Part shown: piece after piece, positions 23,001 to 32,610 of the stretch | Layout: each line of letters starts with the position of its first letter | How positions within the stretch are numbered: the stretch's first letter is position 1 | NCBI RefSeq assembly: GCF_963924675.1 | Contig: NC_089222.1 | Span: 136,240,281 to 136,304,280, forward strand | Direction: 5' to 3' | Length of the DNA stretch: 64,000 bases | From: Phocoena phocoena | Taxonomy: Eukaryota; Chordata; Mammalia; Artiodactyla; Phocoenidae | Made by a program: the position numbers and the translations under genes | Notes under the pieces: generated by a model | Databases searched by the model: none | What the model was told of the DNA's origin: nothing | What the model saw: only the letters and a program-made list of their open reading frames with translations

Positions 23001-26000
23001 TAGGGACAAGAGGGGGTTGGTTCCTATCACCGACCCCTACAGCTGGGGAGCATCTGACAACTCCTTGGCTGGACCTCTGCCAGGTTTGGCATCCTGTCTT
23101 CCCAGGTGGTTGACTTGGACTTGTGACAAGTCCACACTTGGACTCCTTAGTTATGGCTGCTCTCAGAAGTGCCCCAGCCTGTCTATCACTTACAGGTGTT
23201 AGTTGTTATTATCATTATCACTGTTGCTACGTCCTTGGTCCTCAGTAGCCTCAGATTCCCCAGGAAGAAACTCAACCCCTGTTCTGGGGCATCTTTATTA
23301 TTCAAATCCTACCAGCTCCAGAGCTAGGTCCTTGGTATAAGGATAGGGCAGATGGGAGAGAAGACACAGGGAAATACCAGCCAAGGACCCTGTGTTCTAA
23401 TAACACATTTAATTAGCACTTAGAAATTTACAAATTAGGTTCACACAGTCTGTGGCATTGATGTCCTGGGGGCTACTAGCCACCCCTGGTTACTGCAAGT
23501 CATTCCCTTGCCTTTCTCTTCCTTCCCTACTCCATCCCAGTCCTTGCTACATTTTTCTTCTTTCTTCTGTCTTCCTTGTTGCACCCAGAGGGTACCAACT
23601 TGAAATTCCAGCCTTGAAGACACAGTTGATCCTGTAAGTGAATGTTCGTTTCCATAGCTGTGCCAGTCCTCTGACACTTAAAATTAGCGAAAGCATCTCA
23701 ACCTCTCAAACCTGCTACATTGGGGATATTCTAAATTGGACATCTGGGAGCCATTTTCCAACAAGTTATTTATGTAGTTGTGTTTGGTTTAGTCCCTTTA
23801 CTGAATGTATTCTAATCATTGCTATGACCAGTGCGACATGACAGAAGCACATGGAGGTTAGGGAAGGCAAGAGAAATACACACACACACACACACACACA
23901 ATTGCCACTTATTTAGCCCCTATAAGAAAAGAGAGTTTAAAATGTCAGTAGAGGGGGTAAACTTCAGAGTAAAATAAAGCAGTCCATGGCTCCAATATAA
24001 GACCTAACTGCAAAATCTTCAAAGCCAGTTAGCACTCAAAATACCAAGAAGCTTAGTAATCTTCCAGGATGGAGCATTTCTGAAAGGAAATGAGAATCAG
24101 TGTAAAGGAATTTATGGTAAAAAGATGAGAGAATAGAGGAATTTATCATATATTCCCTTCCTGAAACCCAGCAAAAACATTATGAAGGACTAAAGCATTA
24201 TCTCCACCTTTTATAAAACTAGACTTGGAAACTTCAGCCAGTGTGAGGGGTCACAGAGCCTAGGCATGCTTCTCTAGATCCTCAGCAAGGTTCAGATGTC
24301 TCTAAAAGTAAATATTACAGCCCTGAAATGCCCAACCCAGACTTCTTTGTTTGAGGACAGGGCATGGAGTGGGCCACGAGAGAGGCAGGACCATCCCTAC
24401 AGAGCTGAGATCTCTGTGGAGGCAGAGTTGAAGGCGGAACTGTTCAGAGGCGCCATCTGTATGCTCACCACCGTCCTCTAATGCAAAGGTACAGGGAGGG
24501 GAGGTGAAGGGGAGGAGAGAAGACAAGTGGCATTCTGCTTTGTGACTGCTGAGAGGAGAAAAGAAACAAGCTCTGAACGAGTCAAAAGAGAGACTGTAAA
24601 TTATTTGAGCTCCACCTTTAGCCGTGGTGACTGCTTCCTAATCTGTGAACCTCAGAGTGGAGGATGCACTAACCTTGACTTTGACCCTGACTCTAGCCCT
24701 AACCCTAATGTGTCCCTGGGACAGAGTATAGAGCAGTGTTTGATGAGCGGGTATTTGAGGGTAAAATCCATATTGGTCTACCTGCTGCCCTGCCTCACTC
24801 CCTTTGCCCACCACACTGTTTTTAAACAAATGGTAGGTCCAATAGATCCGCCCATTAAAAGATGGTTAATAACCAGAAAGAATCCAAGTGGGATTTCTAT
24901 GTGGACAGAGACGATCCAAAAGGAGGGGGGAAAGGTTAAAGAAAGAACAAAAGAGGAAAAGGCAGATGAGAAACACGTATCTGATAAAGATTGCTCCAGT
25001 AAACCAAAGAATTTTTCAGACAGATACTTCTCTGTGGCCTCAAAAAAGTGAAGGAGAACCTTTGGTGAAAACGCTCAAAGACAAGTCACAAGATACCAAA
25101 AAATATAATGTCACAAGGAAGATGAGAATTAAGCTGGTAGAACTAAAAAGCACCCTTAAAGAAAATAATTTCAGAAACAAAAGTGATGTTAGAAGTAGCA
25201 AGAAGTGGAAAAAGACATTGCAGAAATTCATCAGACATTGGAGGATGGGACTGAGAAAATTATCCCAAATCAGATGGAGAAGAAGCACGAGGTAAAGGGT
25301 AATTAGCAAGACCCCATAATCAGAAAAAAGAGAACAGGAAAGAAAAAAGAGAGAAAAAGAAGGCTCAAAGTTAAATTATTTTGAACTAAAAGATGACCTG
25401 AACCTTTAGTTTAACATGTCATGATTAGAAAAATATTGCCCAGAACAAATCAACACACTATCACATATTTGGTAAATTACTGAAATTTGAGGATAAAAAA
25501 GAACCCTTTGGGGTGTCTAGATGATGATGATGATGATAATGGTGTTGATGGTAATAATAATAATAGTAGTAATAACAGTAATAAAAGATAAAGCCACCTA
25601 CACAAGGAGGGAATTCAGACTAGCCTCATATGTCTCTAGGACCACATTAAAACCCAGGAAACAGTGGTTTAATAGTTAAAGGATTAGAAGAAAGGATGTG
25701 TGATGTAAGAATTTTATATCCTTGTAAATTGTTGTTTTTACCTAGACTTCTGGTCTCAATGAAATAAGCACTCCTGAGCCATTTTTAAAAATAAAATTGC
25801 TATATGATGAAATAATAAAAAATGATAATAAAATAAGAATCCAGGAACAGAGAAGGTGTGTGGTATAGAAGGATTAATGCTAAACATAGAACCTATTTAA
25901 GTCTAAAACCAGAACTAAGTCTAAACAGCAGTGGGAATTCTAGCTACTGGCAAGAAACAGAATACAGTAAACTTGAATGTTTTACACCATTGGAAGGAGG

Positions 26001-27868
26001 GTAAGGGAGCAGAAAAGAAAAGAAGTAGGTATACTAATTTCCTCATTTGTCATTATCAGGAGTAAGTAGAGATCACCTAAAGTTGATAAATCAAGAAATC
26101 AAGAATTCTTATTATTTAAAGTTATATAAGAAACCACTGGAAGAGTTAAAACAGACCATAAACCTTCCAAACCACCAGGAAGGGAAACACATACACACAC
26201 ATGAACACAAAAATATTCACAGAAAGTTGGAAAACAAAGTATTACATTCATGAGATATAATACAAATACAAGCTTACGTCTACGAAAGGCATATAGATGA
26301 CAAACTTACTCAGAAATGCTAAAATAAAAGGAGGGGCAAAGCTAAGCCAGGCAAATGCAAACAAAAGGAAAGCAGAATTCTTGACATCAACATCAGTAAG
26401 TTTGAATTCAAGCAAAAGATGTTAATTTAGGAGGCTCTCTGAAAGTTCTGTGGTCTTGTTTTATTGCATCAATAACTCCTGGCCTCCGAAATCTGAGAAA
26501 TAAGTCCCAAAGATCTTCTAATTGGTGATCCATTCCATGCTCACGCCATCCAAATGTCCCAGGAGCCAATACAATGGAAAGGAACAAAGCAGAACGGGCC
26601 GTTGTAACCCTGGGTCCTTGTTATGGGATGAATCATGTCCCCCCAAATTTATATGTTCAAGTCCTAACTCCCAGTACCTCAGAACGTGACCTTATTTGGA
26701 AATAAGGTCTTTGCAGATGTTATTAGTTAGGGTGGGTAGGATGGGCCCCCTAACCCAACATGACTGGTGTCCTTATAAAAGGGAATTTGGACACAGACAC
26801 ACCAGCACAGGGAAAACGCCATGTGAAGATTGGAGCTGTGCTCCCACAAGCCAGAACCTGGGGAAGGGACCTGGAACAGGTCCTTCCCCAGAGCCTTCAG
26901 AGGGAGCCTGGCTCTCCTGACACCTTGATCTTGGACTTCTGGCCTCCAGGACTGTGAGAGAAGAAATTTCTGTTGTTCCAAGCCACCCAAGCTTGTAGTG
27001 CTTTGTTAAGGCAACTCCAGGAAACTCATACTCTCTCCAACGGTATACACCCTCCTTTGTGATGAATTCCCCAACGGTACCCTTCCAGCGAGAGGAAACA
27101 TCTCACATCACTGTGTTTTCACGATGTTCATTCTCAGCTACCCTGTCCGTACATCCACTATTTCCACAAGAATAAGAATAAGGACTTTTTGCACACGGTA
27201 GACCCACAGTGAAATGATCCTGTCAGGGGCAGAATGATAGGAATCCACAGGAGTAACATACACAGGTATTTGGGATTTCAGGAGGTGAGGCTCGGCAAAT
27301 AGGAAAAAGATAGGGCACTTCACAGTGATCCTGGCACAATCTAAACTGAAGATCCAACATGAACCTCAGGCACCAAATAACACAGCAGCAGAACACAGGG
27401 AGAGAAAACTTCCAGCAACACAAAGAGAAATCCACTGGAGTACGGAGCAGATTCATGCCAGTGCATCACAAGGATTGTCTGTGATAAATTGGTGGGCACG
27501 GTTGTGTAGAGCCTCTGTTTTGAGTCCCACGCTCAGTATGCCCCGTGCAAACTCAAAATGCAACTCAGAGCAGCCCAAATGGCTATAGGATGACATGGCA
27601 ACTTGAGAAGCAGAATATATTACACGCATCAAAAGGATGGATTGTCTGATCTATCTGCCTATGTTAGTGGGTTGTCCCTTTCTGACTATTTCCTCTTCAT
27701 TTTCAGATCGTGGCCAAGAGATACAGAGATTTTGAATTTCCTTCTGAAATGACTGGCATCTGGAGATACTTGAACAATGCGTATGCTAGGGATGAGTTCA
27801 CAAACACGTGTCCAGCCAACCAGGAGATAGAACACGCATATTCGGATGTTGCAAAAAGAATGAAGTGA
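19939..27868 (+). CDS. CLIC6: CLIC6, partial gene (exons 2-6 to stop codon)
   Basis: Five spliced segments join in frame to 228 codons plus TGA. The product is the C-terminal conserved module of chloride intracellular channel protein 6, a GST-fold protein that exists in soluble and membrane-associated forms. In order it has: the redox motif CPFSQR (residues 11-16 of this part); the putative membrane segment that follows ([17 protein letters not shown]); the GTNPPF loop with the cis-proline region; then an all-helical GST-C-like domain with [19 protein letters not shown] and the C-terminal RDEFTNTCP segment. [22 protein letters not shown] and [12 protein letters not shown] separate CLIC6 from CLIC2, CLIC4 and CLIC5, recalled from family knowledge. 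All introns are GT-AG, with phases 2, 2, 1 and 0 after exons 2 to 5. The long acidic N-terminal exon 1 of this family member is outside the window. There are no frameshifts or premature stops, so the gene looks intact. Confidence 0.96.
20096..20161. repeat. CA / CAGAGA microsatellite
   Basis: About 12 CA units followed by CAGAGACAGACA-type units, about 66 bases in all. It lies 47 bases downstream of the CLIC6 exon 2 donor. Confidence 0.95.
20363..20575 (+). mobile_element. CHR-2-like SINE, full length
   Basis: Same family as the copy at 13606. The tail is a CAAA-type repeat (CAAACAAACAAACAAAAAAC). A perfect 12-base duplication AGCCTGTCCGAG lies at 20351-20362 and 20576-20587. The A-box (TGGCGCAGTGG) and B-box (GGTTCGTGCC) are well preserved. 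It sits sense in CLIC6 intron 2. Confidence 0.96.
20804..20929 (+). CDS. CLIC6: CLIC6 exon 3 (126 nt)
   Basis: This exon completes Arg37 and encodes residues 38-78 plus two bases of Arg79. The peptide begins [20 protein letters not shown] and ends [11 protein letters not shown]. It finishes the thioredoxin-like N-terminal domain: GTNPPF holds the cis-Pro position of the GST fold and KIEEFLEE forms the domain's last helix. The acceptor is CCCACCCAG and the donor is GTGGGC. The 126-nt length is the family standard. Confidence 0.96.
20930..21531 (+). other. CLIC6: CLIC6 intron 3
   Basis: A GT-AG intron of 602 bases. It is mostly unique sequence. A weak old-repeat match near 21230-21310 is too degraded to name. 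Confidence 0.93.
21532..21638 (+). CDS. CLIC6: CLIC6 exon 4 (107 nt)
   Basis: This exon encodes residues 80-114, starting [20 protein letters not shown] and ending KNTKKDANE. It spans the interdomain linker and the first helices of the C-terminal helical domain, including the conserved [10 protein letters not shown] signature of CLIC proteins. The acceptor ends TTTTTCAAG and the donor is the consensus GTGAGT. The 107-nt length and the shift to phase 1 match the CLIC family gene plan. Confidence 0.96.
21639..22197 (+). other. CLIC6: CLIC6 intron 4
   Basis: A GT-AG intron of 559 bases with no recognisable repeat and nothing else notable. A pyrimidine-rich acceptor tract precedes exon 5. Confidence 0.93.
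22198..22379 (+). CDS. CLIC6: CLIC6 exon 5 (182 nt)
   Basis: This exon encodes residues 115-175. Key segments are [36 protein letters not shown] and [20 protein letters not shown]. The acidic loop with [12 protein letters not shown] is the CLIC6-specific version of the variable foot loop. The [11 protein letters not shown] segment is the N-capping-box helix conserved in GST folds. The acceptor is TCTGTTTTAG and the donor is GTTTGT. The 182-nt length matches CLIC family exon 5. Confidence 0.96.
22772..22925 (+). mobile_element. CHR-type SINE
   Basis: A shorter tRNA-derived SINE. Its head is GGGGAATTCCCTGGCTGTCC, with a B-box-like GGTTCAGTCCC and a long AAAC/AAAT-rich tail. It is more diverged than the CHR-2-like copies, and no clear target duplication was found. 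Intron 5, sense. Confidence 0.88.
23876..23900. repeat. CA microsatellite
   Basis: A run of about 12 AC units in CLIC6 intron 5. Confidence 0.95.
24880..26420 (+). mobile_element. Degraded LINE-like region (L1M-like?)
   Basis: A-rich plus-strand sequence with lysine-rich broken reading frames. Stretches near 26270-26400 (TAAAATAAAAGGAGGGGCAA, CAGGCAAATGCAAACAAAAG) resemble the early ORF2 part of old L1 elements. Bases near 25430-25500 and 25690-25730 resemble old L1 non-coding parts. Order and family are uncertain; a library search would settle it. Confidence 0.4.
25520..25586. repeat. GAT/AAT trinucleotide microsatellite
   Basis: Five to six GAT units grade into AAT and AGT units in intron 5, inside the degraded LINE-like region. 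Confidence 0.88.
26629..27031 (+). mobile_element. MaLR-type solo LTR
   Basis: Sense LTR landmarks are GACCTTATTTGGAAATAAGG, GACTGGTGTCCTTATAAAAG, CACCTTGATCTTGGACTTCT and TTTCTGTTGTTCCAAGCCAC. No internal genes. It lies sense in CLIC6 intron 5. Confidence 0.87.
27707..27868 (+). CDS. CLIC6: CLIC6 exon 6, C-terminus and stop (162 coding nt)
   Basis: This exon encodes residues 176-228, from [20 protein letters not shown] to the C-terminal [12 protein letters not shown], then TGA at 27866-27868. The acceptor is TTCATTTTCAG. IVAKRYR corresponds to the basic patch that acts as a nuclear localisation signal in CLIC4 (VAKKYR there); here one Lys is Arg, which keeps the charge. The RDEFTNTCP segment is the family signature near the C-terminus. 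Intron 5 before it, 5.3 kb, is the longest fully contained intron. Confidence 0.96.
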   Translation: MVAKRYRDFEFPSEMTGIWRYLNNAYARDEFTNTCPANQEIEHAYSDVAKRMK

Positions 27869-28133
27869 AGTCGGGGTGTTTTCTGTCTCATCTCAGTCGT
27901 ATGAGCTAGACTATGAAAAGAGTGTGCCCTTTGTGTTTCCCTCCCAATAACCATCCTTTGCAAAACAATGCCCATATTTTAACAGTGCACAGGCCATAGC
28001 GTGATCCACTCAACACCAAATGATACATAGTCTTGTAATTTGTCAACTCGTGTATCTGAATAATACCAGTATCTGTTGTTATACACACCGATTATCCAGT
28101 TTATATTCATTTATGTCTTTAACATTCTGGGAC

Positions 28134-28191
28134 CTGCAACACATGCCCTAAATATCTGTAATCCACAATATTTAGGGTGTGTGTTTTGCAG
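28134..28191 (+). other. Long imperfect hairpin in CLIC6 3'UTR
   Basis: Bases 28134-28155 pair with 28168-28191. Four base pairs at the foot (CTGC with GCAG) are followed by a two-base TT bulge at 28186-28187. Eighteen uninterrupted pairs follow, two of them G-U wobbles at 28144-28145. They close a 12-base loop at 28156-28167. The upper ten pairs (CCCTAAATAT with ATATTTAGGG) are perfect. The structure would form in the sense transcript. Whether it is a regulatory UTR element, a microRNA-like precursor or the remnant of a small palindromic transposon cannot be decided here. Confidence 0.6.
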
Positions 28192-29782
28192 TTTAAGTTT
28201 CAAAGCAAACAAGGTTCGGTTCAATTCCGCCTTTATTTAAAAAATTGTATCTGTCTCTGATAGTTTTTAATCATGCATAGCCTATTTTTTTCTGCTCTAA
28301 AATAGTAGTTTAATTTTTTTCAGAACGAAAACTTTGTAATTACAAATTACACGCTTATTTTAATATTTTAAAACAATGTCAGAGGGTATAAAGAAGAAAG
28401 AAAAAAAATCACCTAAACTTTCACTACACTTAGATAACTACTGATAACTTACTGGTGAACATCTTCCAAACCCTCAGACTCTCTCTTTCTCACACACACA
28501 TTCACACCGCACATAATTTCATGCCTCCGTGGTATTGTGTTAGTTTCTTTTCAAGGACCGGTGAGGGGACCCTTGGTAACGCCTTGATGGTCAGCCATAG
28601 AGGACCTAAAACAACAGATTCAGCAATGCAGAGCTCAAGAGGGCGCTTGTGGCCAAGTTTCACAGGGATGGAGAACTGTAGGAACACAGACCCACAGGGA
28701 CTTGCAGGGACAAGCGGGGACCGGAAGCCATGGAGGGTCCCCACCTGCCTTGTTCCTGCCTCTGTGATGCCACTGCCCCTGGTTCCAGGGAGGGGATGGA
28801 GGAGGGTGCCTGTCGGGGGCCTTCTCTTGCTCCCCCCACCTCATAGAGACCATGCCTTCAGGAGGACTCGACATCAGCCGTGTGTTGCAGAACCTCCGTG
28901 CCCTGTGTTGGAATGTGGACCAAGCACACCTTGATCCCTTCTGATGGCCGCTCTCTCCAAGACATAACAACACTGCGGCTCTTCGGCCATGATGCCGTGT
29001 AGGGCTAGCCCGGATCCACTTGCTTCTCTGCTCTCTCTAGTGTCATTTCGAGGTCAAGCAAGGAAAATCCAGAGATATTAGATTCATGGCGACTCCTCTT
29101 GGGCATGCTGGGGAGGAAGTGGAAACTGCTGAGTCAAAAGAGTTTCTGGTTCATCTGTGACTTGCCCTGCCCCATCCGTGAGCCAGCCCCTCAGGCGCAG
29201 CTCCCTGTGGGCTGGGGCCCGGCTCCTAATCAGGCCTTGGAGCACAGAATGGGAGGCTGTTTCCACACTCATCAAGACTCATTGGGTTTGAGTGTTATCT
29301 GCCAGGCTGTGTCCCTTTGACATTTGTACACACCTTCCGGAAGACCTGCTTGTCCGGTAGGTGACAAACGCTCGTTAGAAAAAAAATACATACACCTGCT
29401 CACCAGGCGATTCATTTGGAAGAGAGGAAAATGCATTAACAGTAACCGTTCTGGGATTTAGTGAAAGATGTCTAGTGAGAGAAACAAAGTCCTTGAGATG
29501 GTGGCCACTTTCTCTCCCCTCTTGCTGGGTGCTACAGTTTTACCGGGGGCGGCCGGCCCCAGCCCTCCACTTGCTTTGTTAGCCATGTATTTTTGGAGGT
29601 TGTGTCTAGCGTGTGCCACCATGATTCCTGTTTCACATCTGTTTAGGAGTCAGATTTTTAAGGTGACTTTTACCGTGTTACATTTAAACTTAGTAAATGA
29701 ATTGACTACCCGATGTTACTAGTGCAAACTTTGTATTTTTAGAGGTTAAAGTAATCTCCATAAACTCCGTGATGCCTTAAAA

Positions 29783-29788
29783 ATTAAA
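29783..29788 (+). terminator. CLIC6: Candidate poly(A) signal ATTAAA for CLIC6
   Basis: ATTAAA is the most common natural variant of AATAAA. A T-rich stretch of about 15 bases starts about 40 bases downstream, followed by a GT repeat, as expected for cleavage-factor binding. No transcript evidence is available, and AATAAA near 30115 is an alternative. Confidence 0.4.
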
Positions 29789-29864
29789 TGAATTATGAAA
29801 GTGTTTACATGGAACCAATATCTTTGATTTTTCTTTTTTTTACTTTGCATTCTCCACTGAGATG

Positions 29865-29902
<38 letters not shown>
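29865..29902. repeat. GT microsatellite
   Basis: About 19 GT units on the plus strand just beyond the proposed CLIC6 poly(A) site. Confidence 0.95.
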
Positions 29903-29906
<4 letters not shown>

Positions 29907-30884
29907 CATTTCACCTGATCCCTTGCCTGATGGGAAAAGGTGTGGAGTGAGTCACAGGATATGATTTGCCCCAGGACACACATCACTAAAATCACCCTGA
30001 TCCACACCATCCTAGGGATAGTCCTGTACTATAATTCTCTTTTAAAAAGGTAGGATGGGATAGGAGTTAATACTTACAGGAACTTTAGAAGGGGGACCCC
30101 ACTGAGACTTAAAGAAATAAAATGAATGGGAATGAGCTTCCTTTAAAATGGCAAGAGCAACTTTGAACCAGAGATAATCAGTAATTGAATTCGAGATTAT
30201 CTGTATTTGAATCGTGACCCACAAAGACATTCTAATGGAGCCTTAAAGAGGTCTGAAAAAACACGTGTGACCTTTCCTTGTCCAGGTGGCTGAAATAGAA
30301 GCCCTGCGGACTGTTCCATTTTTAAGTGTATTTGTAGGAAATCGGCTGGTTCCTGGCAGCCTTCCCCTCCCGGGGGCCCTGCCCTGCACACCCCCTTCAG
30401 AGGCCCCTAAAAACCTATTCATATGTGGGAAGGTGGGAAATATTCCAGGGCTGTTCAGCTAGCTTAAAGTCTTTATTAGGTGTGGGTTTTTTCCAAACGA
30501 CATGCATTTGTTCTTCCAAACATACCATGCAGAGTGCAAATACAAGTTGTGAGTGCAGCACTCCTTTGAGGCTGATCGTGGGAAGGTTCTCAGGCTGAGG
30601 GGATTCCGTTCTTGCTTTCAGTTGCCCAAGAGGCTGGACAATTCAGAAAAAATTCGCTTTACTTCTGAACATAGAATCTCCAAATGTAGGCTGAAAAAGA
30701 ATATGTGTCACAAAGTTGTGCTTTCTGGACACGGTCCAGCAAGTAGGGATGGAACGATAGAATTTAGCTCAGGAAAGAACTTTCAGAGACCAGAGTTCTC
30801 AGTAGGTCTCCTGTGATCAACAGGACTATCCCCAGGAATTCAATGTACGCCCAAGCCCTCCTGTCCAGATGGACAGACAGACAC

Positions 30885-31165
30885 TCGTGCACATACCATA
30901 TACATGAACACTCACATACATACACACAGACATACTCTCATACACTCACAGTCACAGAGACACACATTCACATATACACACAGTGACCACACGGCCACAG
31001 CACTTTCACACATGTCCAAACGTGTAGATATACATTCACACACGTATACACAAACACATCCACATTCACACACGCAAACATACACATTCATGCAGTACAC
31101 TCACATACTCACACATTGGCATACACTCATGGACCTACATATGTACACACACGTACATACACACA
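30885..31165. repeat. Degenerate CA-rich simple repeat
   Basis: About 280 bases dominated by ACACA/CATACA/CACATTCA units. An old, interrupted CA tract; its open frames are low-complexity His/Thr artefacts. Confidence 0.9.
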
Positions 31166-32519
31166 GCCTGCAAGCCGAGGTCTGGGCTCCCTTCCACCCC
31201 TCCTTCAATCACTGACCAGAAACAAACTCTTAGCAATATTCCGCCCACGCCTCCACCCCAACTGCCAGTGGTTCATAGTTAGGCTTTGGAAAAAAAAATT
31301 AAAGAATAGCTTTTTTTAAATAAGAAAAACCCAATCTTTCTTTTACAGTTTAAAGAACCAAGATGTGTATCATTCTAAGAACATATGATTCACAAAACCC
31401 TGGATACATAAAATGGATCAATTAAGGGATGTTTGTTTATGTTACAATTCTGAATTTTTCCATATGACCAGTTTCCCTTCACATGTTTGATTTGAGCTTT
31501 AACATGTGAGGGCATTTTGGGGTGCCAGAAGACCAGATGCGTGTGATGTCTCCCCGTGATTCGCCGGGGCCTCTGCAGGTGGTGGGCCTTCTGGGGGGTC
31601 CCTGCCCCCTGCCCGTGGGCTCAGGGACCCAGAGGAGCGGCTGCCAGCCATATGGCCTGTGCTTGGGCAAAGTCACCCTCCCACTGCAGAGGGTACCAGC
31701 CATGTCTCCCTTGCCTTGAACAGGCCACTTAGGGAGAAGGCCTGAACTGCCATTTTTGTGTCAGGCCACAGTCCAGGGGAAACTGTGTTCAGAAGCAGGG
31801 AGTTACAGATTTGGGGATGGAGATATCTATTTAGGGAGTAAGGCCTGGTACTGGGTCGCCAGTGGACATTAGAGCATCTGCTGTTCACCTCTGCCCTGTC
31901 AGGGACCACTGCCCATGTTGCCCTGCCTCTCTCCTGCGGCCCCTGGACCTGGCAGCCATCCCAACAACCCTCTTGAAGCAAGGCCAGTTTTCTTGATGAC
32001 ACACCCACTTCCATCTTTTCCTCACTTCCCTTCGGTAAGGGGCTCCCTGTCGTACCCCTGGATGAGTGGACTAAGACAGTGGCCATCCGTGACTGGCCAG
32101 GGGATCACCCACGGCTCAGCTGACCTGCCGAGCTCTGTCCCCTGCAAAGCCATCTCTCCAGGTGGCTGCTGTGAGTCTGAGTCAGTCCCCTTCCTGAAAG
32201 CCAGACCTTCTACTACTGCTACACACTTAACTCACACCTACTAGGACCTGGGGAAGCCGGTCTATCTTTCAGATCCCCTCAGGCTCCAGGAGAATCACTC
32301 CAGAAGGAGGGGAGCCATCCTCGCTCGGGTGAAAGGGGGTATTGAAATAGCATGAAGGGTTTTTGCTTGCTTGCTTTTCTCTGACATTAAGTGCTAACAA
32401 GTTAGACATGTTTCTAGCCTCGTCCCCATAAGGCACTTTGAAGCAGTGGTGATGTTAAAAAAGAAAAAACAAAAAACAAACAAGAGGACACATAGGGTCC
32501 TAAACTGGCCCTCAGTACC

Positions 32520-32610
32520 TCTGACACATCTGAATGATCACTGAATCTCTCTGAGCCTCGCTCTTCTCGACTGTAAAATGGGAACAATACCTCACAGTCG
32601 CATAGAAATT
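32520..32610 (+). mobile_element. MIR SINE fragment
   Basis: TGAATCTCTCTGAGCCTCGC and CTGTAAAATGGGAACAATAC match the MIR core, sense. Confidence 0.7.

Larger units (their letters stand above)
22380..27706 (+). other. CLIC6: CLIC6 intron 5
   Basis: A GT-AG intron of 5327 bases. It contains a CHR-type SINE (22772-22925), a CA repeat (23876-23900), a degraded LINE-like region (about 24880-26420) with a GAT/AAT microsatellite, and a sense-oriented MaLR LTR (26629-27031). Confidence 0.93.
27869..29810 (+). other. CLIC6: CLIC6 3' untranslated region (extent inferred)
   Basis: Sequence directly after the stop codon is AT-rich and gene-free up to a candidate poly(A) signal, ATTAAA at 29783. A U-rich tract follows from about 29827 and a long GT repeat from about 29865, both plausible downstream elements. 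The start is certain and the end is inferred. A long hairpin lies at 28134-28191. Bases around 28375-28500 resemble an internal part of an old L1 3' end, so part of this UTR may be transposon-derived. Another AATAAA near 30115 could extend it. Confidence 0.55.

Noticed and set aside
24690..24715. Telomere-like CCCTAACCCTAA text
   Set aside because: Only two partial units in a degenerate context; no interstitial telomere array.
24527..25295. Lysine-rich frames of 174 and 135 codons in CLIC6 intron 5
   Set aside because: A-rich, low-complexity peptides in a degraded LINE-like region. No conserved domain was recognised, and the frames are not part of the CLIC6 reading frame.
30904..31215. His/Thr-rich open frame of about 100 codons
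   Set aside because: It is the translation of a degenerate CA repeat, not a protein.
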